Origin: Neurospora intermedia | Taxonomy: Eukaryota; Ascomycota; Sordariomycetes; Sordariales; Sordariaceae | NCBI GenBank assembly: GCA_037102815.1 | Contig: BTPP01000001.1 | Coordinates: 831,001 to 895,000 of the forward strand | Length of the DNA stretch: 64,000 bases | Reading direction: 5' to 3' | In this document: positions 1 to 10,177 of the stretch, one piece after another | How positions within the stretch are numbered: position 1 is the stretch's first letter | Layout of the letters: each line of letters starts with the position of its first letter | Made by a program: the position numbers and the translations under genes | The notes under the pieces: model-generated | What the model was told of the DNA's origin: nothing | Seen by the model: the letters and a program-made list of their open reading frames with translations, nothing else | Database searches by the model: none

Positions 1-1190
1 GGCTACAGTAATTAGTCTACTATTTAAATTAGTACGAAATATATTAAGTAATAAAGTAATAGCCGCCTTTAGTACTAATAATAACAGTAATAAATATAAG
101 GGAGGAAGCGATAATCTATTAGTTAATATTAATATTGTTAATAATATTAATAATAGTAATAGTAATATTAATATAGAGACTATAAATAGTCTATTATAAA
201 CTATACTAAGGAAGGACGATTTTAAAGGTCTATACTAATTATACCTTCCTCCTCTATACCCGCTATACCTACTACTATACTAGTACTTCCCTCCCTACTT
301 TCTATACCCCTAAATCTAGCTACCCTATACTACTAGCGGTTCTATTACTAATTTAGTAATTACTAGCGGTTATAATTATAATATAATAGGCGCTCTTCTC
401 CTATTAAGTAAAGCAGTAACTATCAATTCGTATACACTATTAAAGTATTTTACTATTGCGTTCTATAAGTACCCGACCGACTACAAGACTCTTACTACTA
501 AGCGTACTAATATTAATACTAACCTTCCTCCTATTTTTATAGTAATTATAGTTTCTATTTAGCTACTAGTACTACTATTAATCGTATTACCGTTAGTAGC
601 GGGCAAGGAGGATAAGGGTGAGGAAGAGATTAGAGAATCCCTAATAAAGATTAGAGAATTATTTATACTACGTCCGTCCGTACCTTCGACTCTCGGTCTT
701 CATTCGTTACTATTACCCTCCGCCCCGCCTAATTGGCCGGCTAAAGAGATTATTACCGAATTTTTTAAAGCGTTCTATAAGTATTATTATATTAAATTAT
801 TAATTAAAGTAGTACTAATATATAAAGTTCTATTCATTTTAAAGAATAAGCTCTAGAATAAAGAGGCGCCGCCCGATATATTTGCGCTTAGAAAGTAGCC
901 GGTAAAATAGTTTACAAGGCTGGGGTTTAACTACGACCTTTATATAGTATTTAGGGACGGTATTAAAAATTTCCTTAAAATTGAATACGTAGCACTAGTA
1001 ATATAATTAAACTATAGTAAATATACTTTCTAACCCTTATTATTATAATTTAATTAATTAGTATATACTTTAGACCTGCGATTTAATACTATATTCGAAT
1101 ATAGTATTACTAGAGCTTTCGCTTTTATAGCGGGCAGTACTATTATTAACGGTCCTAGTGAGGAATAACGATATTACGAATCGATTTATA
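1..1190 (+). pseudogene. RIP-mutated repeat with unrecognised plus-strand ORF remnant
   Basis: This AT-rich block is almost free of CpA and TpG and very rich in TpA, the footprint of repeat-induced point mutation in Pezizomycotina. In one plus-strand frame, from about 480 to 1130, long stretches read through with only scattered TAG/TAA stops. That frame includes an acidic segment near 605-650 and a passage around 920-1000 with aromatic and charged residues. This looks like a former coding sequence whose CAG, CAA or TGG codons became stops. I do not recognise the family. A transposon gag or transposase is possible but unsupported. The block probably continues to the left of the window. Confidence 0.55.
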
Positions 1191-1539
1191 GTGAAAGAGG
1201 GGGGTTTTTAGTATTTTAGTATTATTATATAAATAAATACAATTTATAGTACTTTTAATACTTCTAGTATTTTTAGTATTTATAGTATTTCTAATATTTT
1301 TAGTATATAATTCAATTTAATACCTATAAATCTATCGCTCCTACCTATACTCTCTATTACCGTCTAAATATAATATCCGTCTCTCTATATTCGATTAGTT
1401 CGTTAATATACAACTCCCTATATTCTTTATTAATATTATTAAATCGATTTATTACTAGCTTCGCGTTCTTAAAATAGCTACGGATCTATTATACTCTATA
1501 CCCTATATCCTACGCTAATCGTTTAAAAAATATAGTAAA

Positions 1540-2440
1540 ATCGTTATTTAATATCTTATTACTACCTTCGTTACAATATACCCGCTTAAACTACCGTTTA
1601 AAATCGTTAAAGTATACTTTAATAGGGTTAAATTCGGGAGAGTACAGTAGCAAATACTATAATAAAACCCCCTTCTAATTATACGTATATTAGAATTCGG
1701 TATAGGGGTATTAATTAGTGTTATTTATTATTAAAATACTATTGCAACCGGGAAATAAATTTATTTTAAGGAATAGGTATTTTACTATCTAATCCTAAAC
1801 CCCGGCTAAGTCTATTATACCTCTAAATACTAGTATATCGAATAATTTATTTACTATAATAGTTAGAAGGAAGTAATACTACGTACTACGTACGAATTTG
1901 CTTAATACCGTTGCAATAGCGCTGTAGGGTACTTAGTTAGTACAATAAGCGCTATCCCTTCGGTCTATGCCAAACTCGTTACAAAATACGAATATCTCTA
2001 TAATAAATAAAGAGATTTTTAATATCTACTCAACTACTAATATAAGGGATTATTATAATACTTTTATATAGAGTCGCTTTTTTTTCTATTTATCTTATCG
2101 AAGGTGCCGCCGTATAATTTCGGTTGAAATATATACGTCGTATTCGTTAATTAGAAAGGTATAAATTTCGTTAAGGTATAAATTGGGTTTTAATATAAAA
2201 AGGTTTATAACTTCCTTTATAATATTAATTATAATTAATAAAATATAAAGAGTAATATTGTATATAATATACTTTAAGCGCTTATATAGGAAGCTTTCTA
2301 ATATTTTAAGGAGTTTACAACGGTAGAAATACCTTACTAATATCCGATAAAGTACGTTTATACTTCTATATACTCCTTACGCTTATATTAGCAATTTTAA
2401 CAATATCGTTAGGATATTCGTTATTTACTAGTATTATAAT
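1540..2440 (-). mobile_element. RIP-destroyed Tc1/mariner (DD34E) transposase remnant
   Basis: The minus strand translates, across several stops, into a typical fungal Tc1/mariner transposase. A helix-turn-helix-like stretch (about 2130-2170) is followed by the first catalytic strand, a PG-NS-type strand before the second catalytic residue, and the hallmark YSPEFNPI motif near 1621-1650. The three catalytic positions are Asn (codon 1978-1980), Asn (1723-1725) and Lys (1618-1620), where active enzymes have Asp, Asp and Glu. Exactly 34 residues separate the last two, so the DD34E spacing is intact. All three changes are G-to-A on the coding strand, as expected from RIP. The copy is dead. I could not find its terminal inverted repeats with confidence; an 11-bp direct repeat at 2569-2579 and 2623-2633 lies beside its right side. 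Confidence 0.85.
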
Positions 2441-2643
2441 TATTAATACTTTTTAGTAGGTATTGGAATAATATACTATATCAATAACAGTTCAAAAGAT
2501 AATATAAATATTAAAATAGATAATTGTACGATATAGAGTATTAAAATATCGACTTTTTACACTAGTTTTGGCCAGATTTCGATATTAAACGATTGAGTTA
2601 AATCGTATAAAGCAATGTCAAATGGCCAGATTTGTCAAATGCG

Positions 2644-2707
2644 GTGTGTGTGTGTGTGCACGCACACACCTCTTGCCAAGACTGCACAGGCGATTGAGTG
2701 TGGGAAC
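2644..2707 (+). repeat. Partial copy of the 84-bp arm repeat found near 56.3-56.6 kb
   Basis: This stretch matches the right arm of the inverted repeat at 56491-56574, starting in the GT/AC dinucleotide palindrome and running through the CCAAGACTGCACAGGCG core to the end of the arm. A few substitutions and a slightly longer GT run separate the two. It sits at the edge of the RIP block and about 500 bp from tRNA-Ser. No inverted partner is visible nearby, so this is a solo or truncated copy. Confidence 0.75.
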
Positions 2708-3201
2708 GTCGAATGACTGCGGAAGGTGAAGCGAACTCGTGCAAGCCATCTCATTGGCTTGTCCCTTGTCGTCAGCTCGGTATGGGTACCCGTTGTCGTG
2801 GGAAATTGCCATGGTATGTTTGTGTGGCCATTGTGAAGGGCGTCCTGATCATCGTCGTCGGGGTTGAATTGAATTGTTTGCATCGTTCGAGAAATCCGAA
2901 GATCGCAATGTTTGCCAGTGCGCGGAAAAGCAAAGGCGTCTGCGTTTCAAAGTGCAGCAAGGCGTCACCTGCAAAAAGGGAAGGCGCGAAGCGAGTGAAT
3001 GCACTTGCCTTACTTTGCATGTATGGGTGTGTACCTTCCATGGTTTCTGCAAACCGAATGCAAAACCACCACCACACTTCACAATAAGCTTCTCATCACC
3101 CTTTCAACGTCCAATTCAACCGATATCAAAAGGAAAACATCAAAAACAACAAAAAGGAAGCATCTGGACGTCAAAAAGATATCCAAAAAGCCAAAAAGTG
3201 A
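2708..3201. other. Intergenic spacer, no gene seen
   Basis: Base composition returns to normal right after the repeat. Overlapping open frames occur on both strands but none has a convincing start, family match or splice pattern. It ends at the 3' end of tRNA-Ser. Confidence 0.5.
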
Positions 3202-3302
3202 CGTCACCTGCAGGATTCGAACCTGCGCCCACGAATGGATTGCCTACCACTATACTATGAAGTAATAGCAGGGCAACGCGTTAACCACTCCGCCAAAGTG
3301 AC
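3202..3302 (-). tRNA. tRNA-Ser(GCT) with a 20-nt intron
   Basis: The minus strand folds as a class II tRNA. The acceptor stem pairs GTCACTT with AGGTGAC and the discriminator base is G. The D arm contains GAGTGGTTAA, and the T arm carries the GGTTCGAATCC box. A short extra arm (CCA/TGG around a TTCG loop) fits serine. The anticodon stem TTGCC/GGCAA encloses CTGCTA, so the anticodon is GCT. The intron of 20 nt occupies 3246-3265, directly after base 37, the canonical eukaryotic position. The 5' end of this gene is repeated at 4242-4268. Confidence 0.93.
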
Positions 3303-3337
3303 TAGTGCTTGTTGTTGTTGAATTGTGGTGTCAAAGG
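3276..3337. repeat. Direct repeat copy 1: tRNA-Ser 5' end plus leader
   Basis: These bases comprise the first 27 nt of the tRNA-Ser gene and about 35 bp upstream of it. They recur at 4242-4300 in the same orientation with a 3-bp deletion in a GTT run and a few substitutions. The two copies bracket about 900 bp that includes duplication copy A. Confidence 0.85.
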
Positions 3338-3449
3338 TTGAGGCTATATGCAGCCAAAGCATGGTAAGCTGAAAGCTGCAGGATGGATGTGGATGATGTT
3401 GTGGGTATCAATGTGGGGCTGCGTATGTGGAGGGCTTGGCATGCAAACC

Positions 3450-4221
3450 GGCTGTGATTGCTGTTTTGGCCAAGGGGCATTTGTGTCGATGTATGCATCT
3501 ATACTCGAAGCTTTGGGTTTTCATCGACATGCTAGGTACCTATCTTGACATGGTACTATGATTTGATATGACAGGGATTATAATAACTCGGAAACACATT
3601 GGCTGGAGTCTAAGAGGGGTTTTGTGATCCAGGATCTACCTTGGAGTCGGGTGCAAAGGTATAATCAAGACGCTTGGATGTATAACAGGAGTATACACAA
3701 GGTCTAATGTACTGACCATAACTCGTTCGGCAAGCCAACTAGATCTCTAAATTATATTACTGCTCACTATGGTATTTCAGTCCTGCTGCTGTCTTGTAGA
3801 TGACTGTTCGATGACCGCGAAACCCTGGCCTTGAAAACAGTATACAGGTACCTATCTGCATTGTAGCCGAGCATCGTCGGTCGAGTCGATGGAAATTTCT
3901 CAGCGTCCAACGGCAACATCATAGCCCCTTTTCAGTCATGAAACTTGATTGGGGTGGTCTCATGACAGCCATGGAACGTACCTAGACAAATTGGCAGCGG
4001 GCACACCTTCTATAGGTTCGTTAGCAGCGAGTGTTACGGCGGCCAGGTTGATCCCATTGCAAGGTGCTGAGCATATGCCGCAGGCATCACCAAATAGCTG
4101 ACTTGAGTTTCTTGTTTCGAATTGCAACGAACGAGAGTCTTCAAGTCAACATCGCCAACCCCTCAAACTACACTGCGCAACCCGCATACAACATTTGGCA
4201 AGTACCTTGACTCGTCATGGA
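3450..4221. repeat. Dispersed duplication, copy A (partner at 8208-8985)
   Basis: About 770 bp align colinearly with 8208-8985. Shared blocks include GGGGCATTTGTGTCG-like sequence near 3475, a CGCTTGGATGTATAAC block near 3670, a CTCAGCGTCC block near 3899, GGGGTGGTCTC near 3951 and CATTTGGCAAGT near 4192. Most differences are transitions. No long open frame spans it, so the duplicated unit may be non-coding or a mutated element. Confidence 0.85.
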
Positions 4222-4241
4222 CAAAATAATTGACACCTTTG

Positions 4242-4300
4242 ACGCGTTAACCACTCCGCCAAAGTGGCTAGTGCTTGTTGTTGAATTGATGCACCAAAGA
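4242..4300 (-). pseudogene. Truncated tRNA-Ser 5' fragment (direct repeat copy 2)
   Basis: Positions 4242-4268 repeat the first 27 nt of the tRNA-Ser gene on the minus strand, followed by its upstream flank to about 4300. The fragment stops at the start of the anticodon stem, so it cannot form a tRNA. One base at the tRNA 5' end differs from the intact copy. Confidence 0.88.
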
Positions 4301-5221
4301 CTAAAGTTTCGAGGTGCTGTGTATGTCAACGTGGGCTCATATCAATTGGATGAATCGTATGGAGCTCACAGTATAACCACATAATGTCACCTCTAGGATA
4401 AAACTACCTAATAATCACTAGCTCAAACTTCACTTTCTTCATTCTCTCGACCTTAAATAGTATTTACAGATCTTAGGGAACTTTATTCAATCAAACATCT
4501 TCATTCAAGCCCATAAACGACTTAGGTTACTGTATGTAATATACAGTTCAATACTGGTTTATTTATCAGCTTGGTACACTATTATACAGGTATTGTACTA
4601 TACACTGTACGATATACACTACACGAAATTTATTCCGAATAGTCCTAAACCTCGTAAGAATAAACCAAAATAGCTAGCACGAATAACAAAAGGTATTGGT
4701 AGGATTTGATATGGTATATTGGATATCAGAAATTGCGTTTTCAAGGTAAGATCACGCATCAATTAGCTATGAAAACGCATAGGAAAGTTGACACGAGGTC
4801 TCGAGCTAACAAATAAACCAGTACTGGACTGTACGGTATGTAGATGGAAAACTAAAGCTAGAAGTACTTCCAGAGAAATTGGCCACGGCAAAAAAACAAC
4901 ACATGTTTTTGCATTGCGCGAGGCGCCAGCCGACAACATAGAGGCCCTGACCTTCATGCACGTCCAGATCGTGCCCTATTTTCCAGATTCGCTCGTGGAT
5001 GCCAGCAATAACACCAATCCCTTCCTTCCTAACGGTTAATGCATCTCCCATCCCTCCTACCTACGACCATTAACCCCGGCCCGTTTCCCAAAGCCAAACT
5101 CCTCAACATGCATTCCCAACTAGAGGCCTTACTCGTGCTCCTTCCAGGTTCTCAGGTGCATATGTGGACCTTCCGCGACAATGGGAAAGTCGCTCCAGTG
5201 CCTAGCAGGGGTGGGTGGCTC
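4301..5221. other. Intergenic region, partly AT-rich
   Basis: About 4380-4760 is TA-rich with many TATAC and TAGTA words, suggesting mild RIP or an old repeat. From 4760 to 5221 the composition is ordinary, and this part is probably the 3' flank of the gene that ends at 5222. Short open frames on both strands were not convincing. Confidence 0.45.
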
Positions 5222-6366
5222 TTAGGAAGTGCTGCTGGCTGCATCTTCCACTGCTTCATCACCTCCACTTTGCTGCTGCCCTTCACCCTCAACACATTCT
5301 TCTTCCGCAACTTCCGTATCATGCTCGTCCGAGTCAAACTCGAGCTCGTTGGCCTTGAGCATGTCCCAAAACTTTTTGTGGCGGCGAATCGTATCCTCCA
5401 ACCTTCTCAAGGTCTCGTGCTGCTGGAGTTGTGATTGAATCTTGAACAGATATCCCAAATCCTCTGCGGCCGCCTTGGCATCATCGTGATCTGTGGTCGA
5501 CGCCAACATTTCGTAACATTTTTCCATGTAGTCCCCGCACTCTGCTGCTCTGAGGGCCACGAACGATCCGCCGTATTCTTGTTTGTCAATGTCCAGCTGG
5601 TCCTGGATCTCGTCACGGAGGTCTTCCAAGTCTCCGATCGTAGCAGCAATATATTGGGCGAATGGCATAATGGGGTTGGCCGCGTTGATAACCGGAATTT
5701 CCGGACGGTCTTTTCCAGGACCCCGCCGGGCAAAGCGGTATGCGGCTTGGATGATGCAGCTCGATGTTTCTGAGTCCGGCTGGGGAGGCTGGCTCAGTCC
5801 TTCTAACCACGCACAGCAATAGATGATGAAATCCTGGAAACGATTCGCCAACAAGGCTGGCTTGCCTGCCAGAATACCCTGCTGCATGCTCCTATACATC
5901 CATGTAATACGCTCCTGCGTGAGAGTTTTGGCGTCGGAAGGCCAGAGCATCTGCGGTAGGGAGGTATATCCAGTTAGCGAAAGGGAAAAGAATAAAAAAA
6001 AAAAAAAAAAAAAAAAAAAACCGGGAAATAATTGAGACCTACCTGGCATGCTTTGGTCACATCTCCCAACTCTGCATCATCCAGCGCCTGTCCAGAGGCA
6101 AAAAGGAGCTCAACATGATCGATGGCCTCCGACACCATATCGCTGTCTTGCAAGATAGAGGTACCCTCTGGTCTAACCTCCCCCAGCTTCTGCAATGCAT
6201 GGTCCATCGCGTACAAACAACGTACGTCTTTCGTCGACATGAAAATCGACAAATTCATCATCAAGGTGTTGAGGAGGTTTAGCGACGTCGGCAAGGATGT
6301 AACCACCTCCGGGGGTGTATTGGACGCCTTGCGAACGTCGTTGTCCGATGGAGGAATGGATGCCAT
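5222..6366 (-). CDS. Unrecognised protein, two exons, 350 aa
   Basis: Exons on the minus strand are 6366-6043 and 5950-5222. The intron (6042-5951) has a GTAGGT donor, a GCTAAC branch site and a CGCAG acceptor, and contains a run of 27 T on the coding strand. Splicing joins the frames in phase 0. I start at the ATG at 6366; an in-frame ATG at 6441 would add 25 residues. The product looks soluble and mostly helical, with charged segments in the middle (DLEDLRDEIQDQLD-type) and a strongly acidic tail of Asp/Glu/Gly/Gln over the last 40 residues. No signal peptide or membrane segment is seen. I do not recognise a family. The reading frames hold over more than 1 kb and the intron signals are good, so a real gene is likely. 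Confidence 0.8.
5994..6020. repeat. Poly-A run of 27 nt (inside an intron)
   Basis: An uninterrupted run of 27 A on the plus strand lies in the intron of the gene at 5222-6366, forming an unusually long T tract before its branch site. Length is likely variable between strains or reads. Confidence 0.95.
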
Positions 6367-6862
6367 AATGTCTTGAATGATCCAAATGGGAGAAGTAGAT
6401 CGGTTGTGTACTGCAAGATACCTAGGTAGTAGGTATTGCAAGATTAGGTGGTGATTGAAGGTAACCTGTATTTCAGACTCGTATCAGAATTTGATGAGGC
6501 CCCGACTGGAGGAGATGGGGGATTCGAATTTACAATGATACCTCTTTCCAACGACCTACCTCAAGGTAGCCAACGTGGGTCGTTTTGGTTGTGGATGGAT
6601 GAAGTCAGGTGTATTGCTTGATCCAGAATTTGTTGAAGCCGCCGCGAGACGCTGGTGAATGTGATGTTGCGAATGGTTCGGAGAGAGGAAGATGAGCAAC
6701 GAGACAAGAAGAGAAGAGGGTCGCGTTACCTACTTATATACTTGTGACTTTGTAGGCAGGCGGTGTATAATCCATGGCCGTAGAGGTACCCAGTGTACAG
6801 CTAGAGGAAATGGGACGAAGCTTTCGATTTCCACCACATAAAACTTGCTTTAGTTTTTGAAT

Positions 6863-7220
6863 AAGAGTCAAACACAAGAGAGTCAGAGACCCAGTGGAGG
6901 AAAACTTTGAGACGAAATGTATCATTTTGCTGACAGTTCTGCCTTGAAGGTACTTTGAATGGAACAGCGTCCCTCGTCTTGCGCTCTACTTGACACGGCC
7001 GGGACCGACTGGATGAAATCTTAAGATGAGACGTAGCCTTCGATTCAACTTTCACCGTCTAGAACTGTTTCGTGGATAGAAGTCAAACACAGGAGAGTCC
7101 GAGACCCAATGGAGGAAAGTTTTGAGACGAAATGTATTGGTTTGCTGGCAGTTCTGCCTTGGACGTACCTTCCTTGAATAGAATCAGCATCCCTCGCCTC
7201 GCGCTCCACCCGACACGGCT
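6863..7220. repeat. Imperfect tandem duplication of about 140 bp
   Basis: Copy 1 spans about 6863-7000 and copy 2 about 7077-7220. Both run from AGTCAAACAC through TTTGAGACGAAATGTAT and CAGTTCTGCCTTG to GACACGGC. Most mismatches are transitions. About 75 bp of unrelated sequence separates them. It lies upstream of the gene at 5222-6366. No protein is evident. Confidence 0.85.
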
Positions 7221-8207
7221 CTGTCTCCAGTCCGTACAGTGGAAAGATAAAGACCTCTGATCTGAAAGAGGTGAGAAGTTTTTCAGAATACTTTCACTTG
7301 GGATACGAGCCTAAAGGTACGGTACCTACCTAGGAAATCTACAATATGATCTTCAAATTCCTCGACAAACCCTCCAGACAGGCCATGATTTCTACCTCGA
7401 AGAAGACGGAGTGGCATGTCAGAGAATACAAATGGAAGGAGGTGCGCTTTTGTGAGAGAGCTAGAGAGGAATATGATCCCTGTGCTCTACCTTTAGGCAT
7501 TCTGTGGGATGGAGACAGTCGAGTTTTCCAATGCCACTGTCAGGTAGGTACCTAGGAGATGTGCACCCAGAGCATTCTGCAAATTCCAGATCAGCTCCCC
7601 ATCACATAGTAATCTTCTTATTCCCTTTGCTATATATCTATAGCGCCTTATTGGCATGGGGTCCTTCTCCAGGTTCTCTGGAGGGGAAAACCGTACGGCG
7701 TTAAGCGCCGCCGGATGAAAACCTCCAGTTTCATCTCGGCCGTAGTCTATCCACGCCGCTTCTACTTTATTTACTATTATAGCGGTTCTCACCTACTGCT
7801 ATAGCGAATTAATTTCGTCTCTCCTCGTACTACGTCATCCCGACACCAGAACAATAGGAACAAAGAACAGGAACGCCGCCTTCCTTCGCCGCTTCTCCAT
7901 CCCAACCCCACCGCTCCTTCCTCCGCCTTCTCTCCGCCTCTCCGTCCCATCTCCCCGTCTACATCCCCGTCCCCATTACATAGCTACCTCAGGCTAGAAA
8001 TCAACATAAATTTCTGGATCAAGCGGGCTGTAGATGGATCATACAGATCGGTCATTCAGGAGCTTGCAGGAGAGGTTCCCAACTTGCGGATTCATAATTC
8101 CAATCAGGATTACTTGACCACACTATTACAAATTAACGCATATAGCAGGCAGTAGGGAGGAGTTCAATCAAAATTCATACGGTTCTCGCGGTAGGGCGTA
8201 TAGCCTA
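7221..8207. other. Intergenic region, no gene seen
   Basis: The region contains several copies of the ACCTAGGT-type palindromic motif (7326-7333, 7546-7556) and a TA-rich patch near 7760-7830. An open frame on the minus strand at 7493-7792 is not convincing as a gene. Confidence 0.4.
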
Positions 8208-8985
8208 GCTGTTGTTGCTATTCCGGTAAAGGGGGCATTTGTTTCGTTGTGTGCGTCTACAAGACTCAGGTTTTCATAACATTTCGGTGTTGATATGGCA
8301 TATAGGAATTAGGAGAAATCAAAAACACATTGACCAGCGTCTTTGGGGCATTTTATAATCTAGAAAATATACTAAAATTTGGTTCAAAGGTCTAAATTAA
8401 GATGCTTGGATGCGTAACATCAATATACCAAGGTCGAACGTACCAACTATATCGTATTCTGTCTATTCTGAAAAACTTTTTGTCGGCAGGCAAATTAGAC
8501 TCCAATCATTCTGTCGGAGACAAGACCGTTTACTTTAATATTCGGTACGGCTGCTGTCTTGTTATATGCCTGTCCGATAATTGTGAAGCCTTAGCCAGGA
8601 AACTTTTATATACCTCTATACCTCTAGGTATCTCTAAATATCTACGTTCCAGCCGATGATCGTTAATTAAGTTATACATCTCAGCGTCCGACGGCAATAT
8701 TGTAACCTTTCCGATCCTGAATTTTCGTCGGGGTGGTCTCGGATATAAAAGCCATGGAGGGTAAATAAATTGGGTGCCCGACATACTTTGGTTCGTTAGT
8801 AACGAGTGTTAACCGCGGTTAGGTTCATCTAATTGCAAGGTGAGCAAGTGTCGCGGATATTACCAAACCACCATTTCAGTTTCTTCTTTCGATTTACAAT
8901 TTATAAGAATCTTCAAGTCGCTATCGCTGTCGCTATCCTCTCAAATTTGGACTGCTCATCCCATATATACCATTTGGCAAGTCCC
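8208..8985. repeat. Dispersed duplication, copy B (partner at 3450-4221)
   Basis: This colinear diverged copy of the unit at 3450-4221 is visibly more AT-rich, with many C-to-T and G-to-A differences, which suggests RIP acted on it. It is not flanked by tRNA sequence, unlike copy A. Confidence 0.85.
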
Positions 8986-10177
8986 ATGACCACAGCAGCC
9001 CAAGTGGAAACTCACATCACGCTCTTTCCTCTCCGTAAGTACCTAGGTAGGTACAACCTCAAATAATCATACCCGCACGGCCCAGCCCGCAACGGGTACC
9101 AACATCAATCTCGATTTCGGTGCCTGGCTTTACTGCATATCTCGGGGCGCGACCACGGAATCACAGCAGCGCATCGATGGCAAAATAAATTTCCACCTGA
9201 CAGCTTGGACCACAGAAATTAGCATCAGTCTTCAATTACCGGTCATGGGGGGAAAGGCGAGCGGAAAGGAGAAAAAAGGAGGAATGCAAAAAAAAAAAAA
9301 AAAGGAGCGTTATCTCTATGGTCAGAGAAAAAAAAAACTAAGAAAAAAGTTCTCGAGTCATCCACGATCCACGGACAACATGTACTCACTAGGTACCCCC
9401 AATTTTGATATCAGTTGACACAGGTCCCACCTTTAAGACCTGTCTTTATCGCTTCCGTTGTCCCTTATCATTCATCCCCTCAGATACCTACCTACTACTC
9501 TGCGTCCTCGTTGCTACGTACCTGCATGGTTGCTGCTTGTAGATAAGACTTGTGTATATGACTCACCATCTGGCATCGTTGATCATGTTCTGAAAGACTG
9601 GAACTTGCTGGACCCCCAAGAAAAAGAAAATGCTAAAGGCGATGCCCAGCCACTGCACGAACACATGCAGTTGGCGAGTGACGTACTCCCAGACTGTAAA
9701 CTGTGATCCGAGCATTGGCGTGCGCGTATGAAGAGGTACTACCTTTCGGTTGTCCTGGGACTACCTACCTAGTTATGAAACCCCTTAAACCTTCTTTGGA
9801 CTTCCACCCGACCCCGTCAGTTAGCACTCACGAATACTGAACAAGTGCGAGTAGACCGCGCAGTATGATATGTGATTTGTAGATATAGGTAGTGGTATAT
9901 ATCCAGGATGTGGTTTCATCTATCCAACAGGAGATCTTCAGGGTTTTCCATCCATAACAATCATGATACTGTCCTCCCCAATGCCGCCGCCCATGATTTT
10001 ATCGTAGGTATATAAACATGTACAGTGCATAGTACAGACCACCTCCAAGTCATAAACCGGCCGAGTCGTTTGTGTTCAGTCCCATCCCATCTCATATGTT
10101 CATTCAATCCGTCCCATCCCGTATCCCATGACAAGAACCAAGTTGTAACAGTAAAACAAGTCCACACAGCACTCCAT
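8986..10177. other. Intergenic region and 3' flank of the MFS gene
   Basis: It includes a 16-nt A run at 9288-9303, another A run near 9331, and ACCTAGGT-type motifs near 9038-9052 and 9760-9772. No supported gene. Confidence 0.4.

Noticed and set aside
5040-5434. Plus-strand frame of about 131 codons
   Set aside because: Antisense to the second exon of the gene at 5222-6366.
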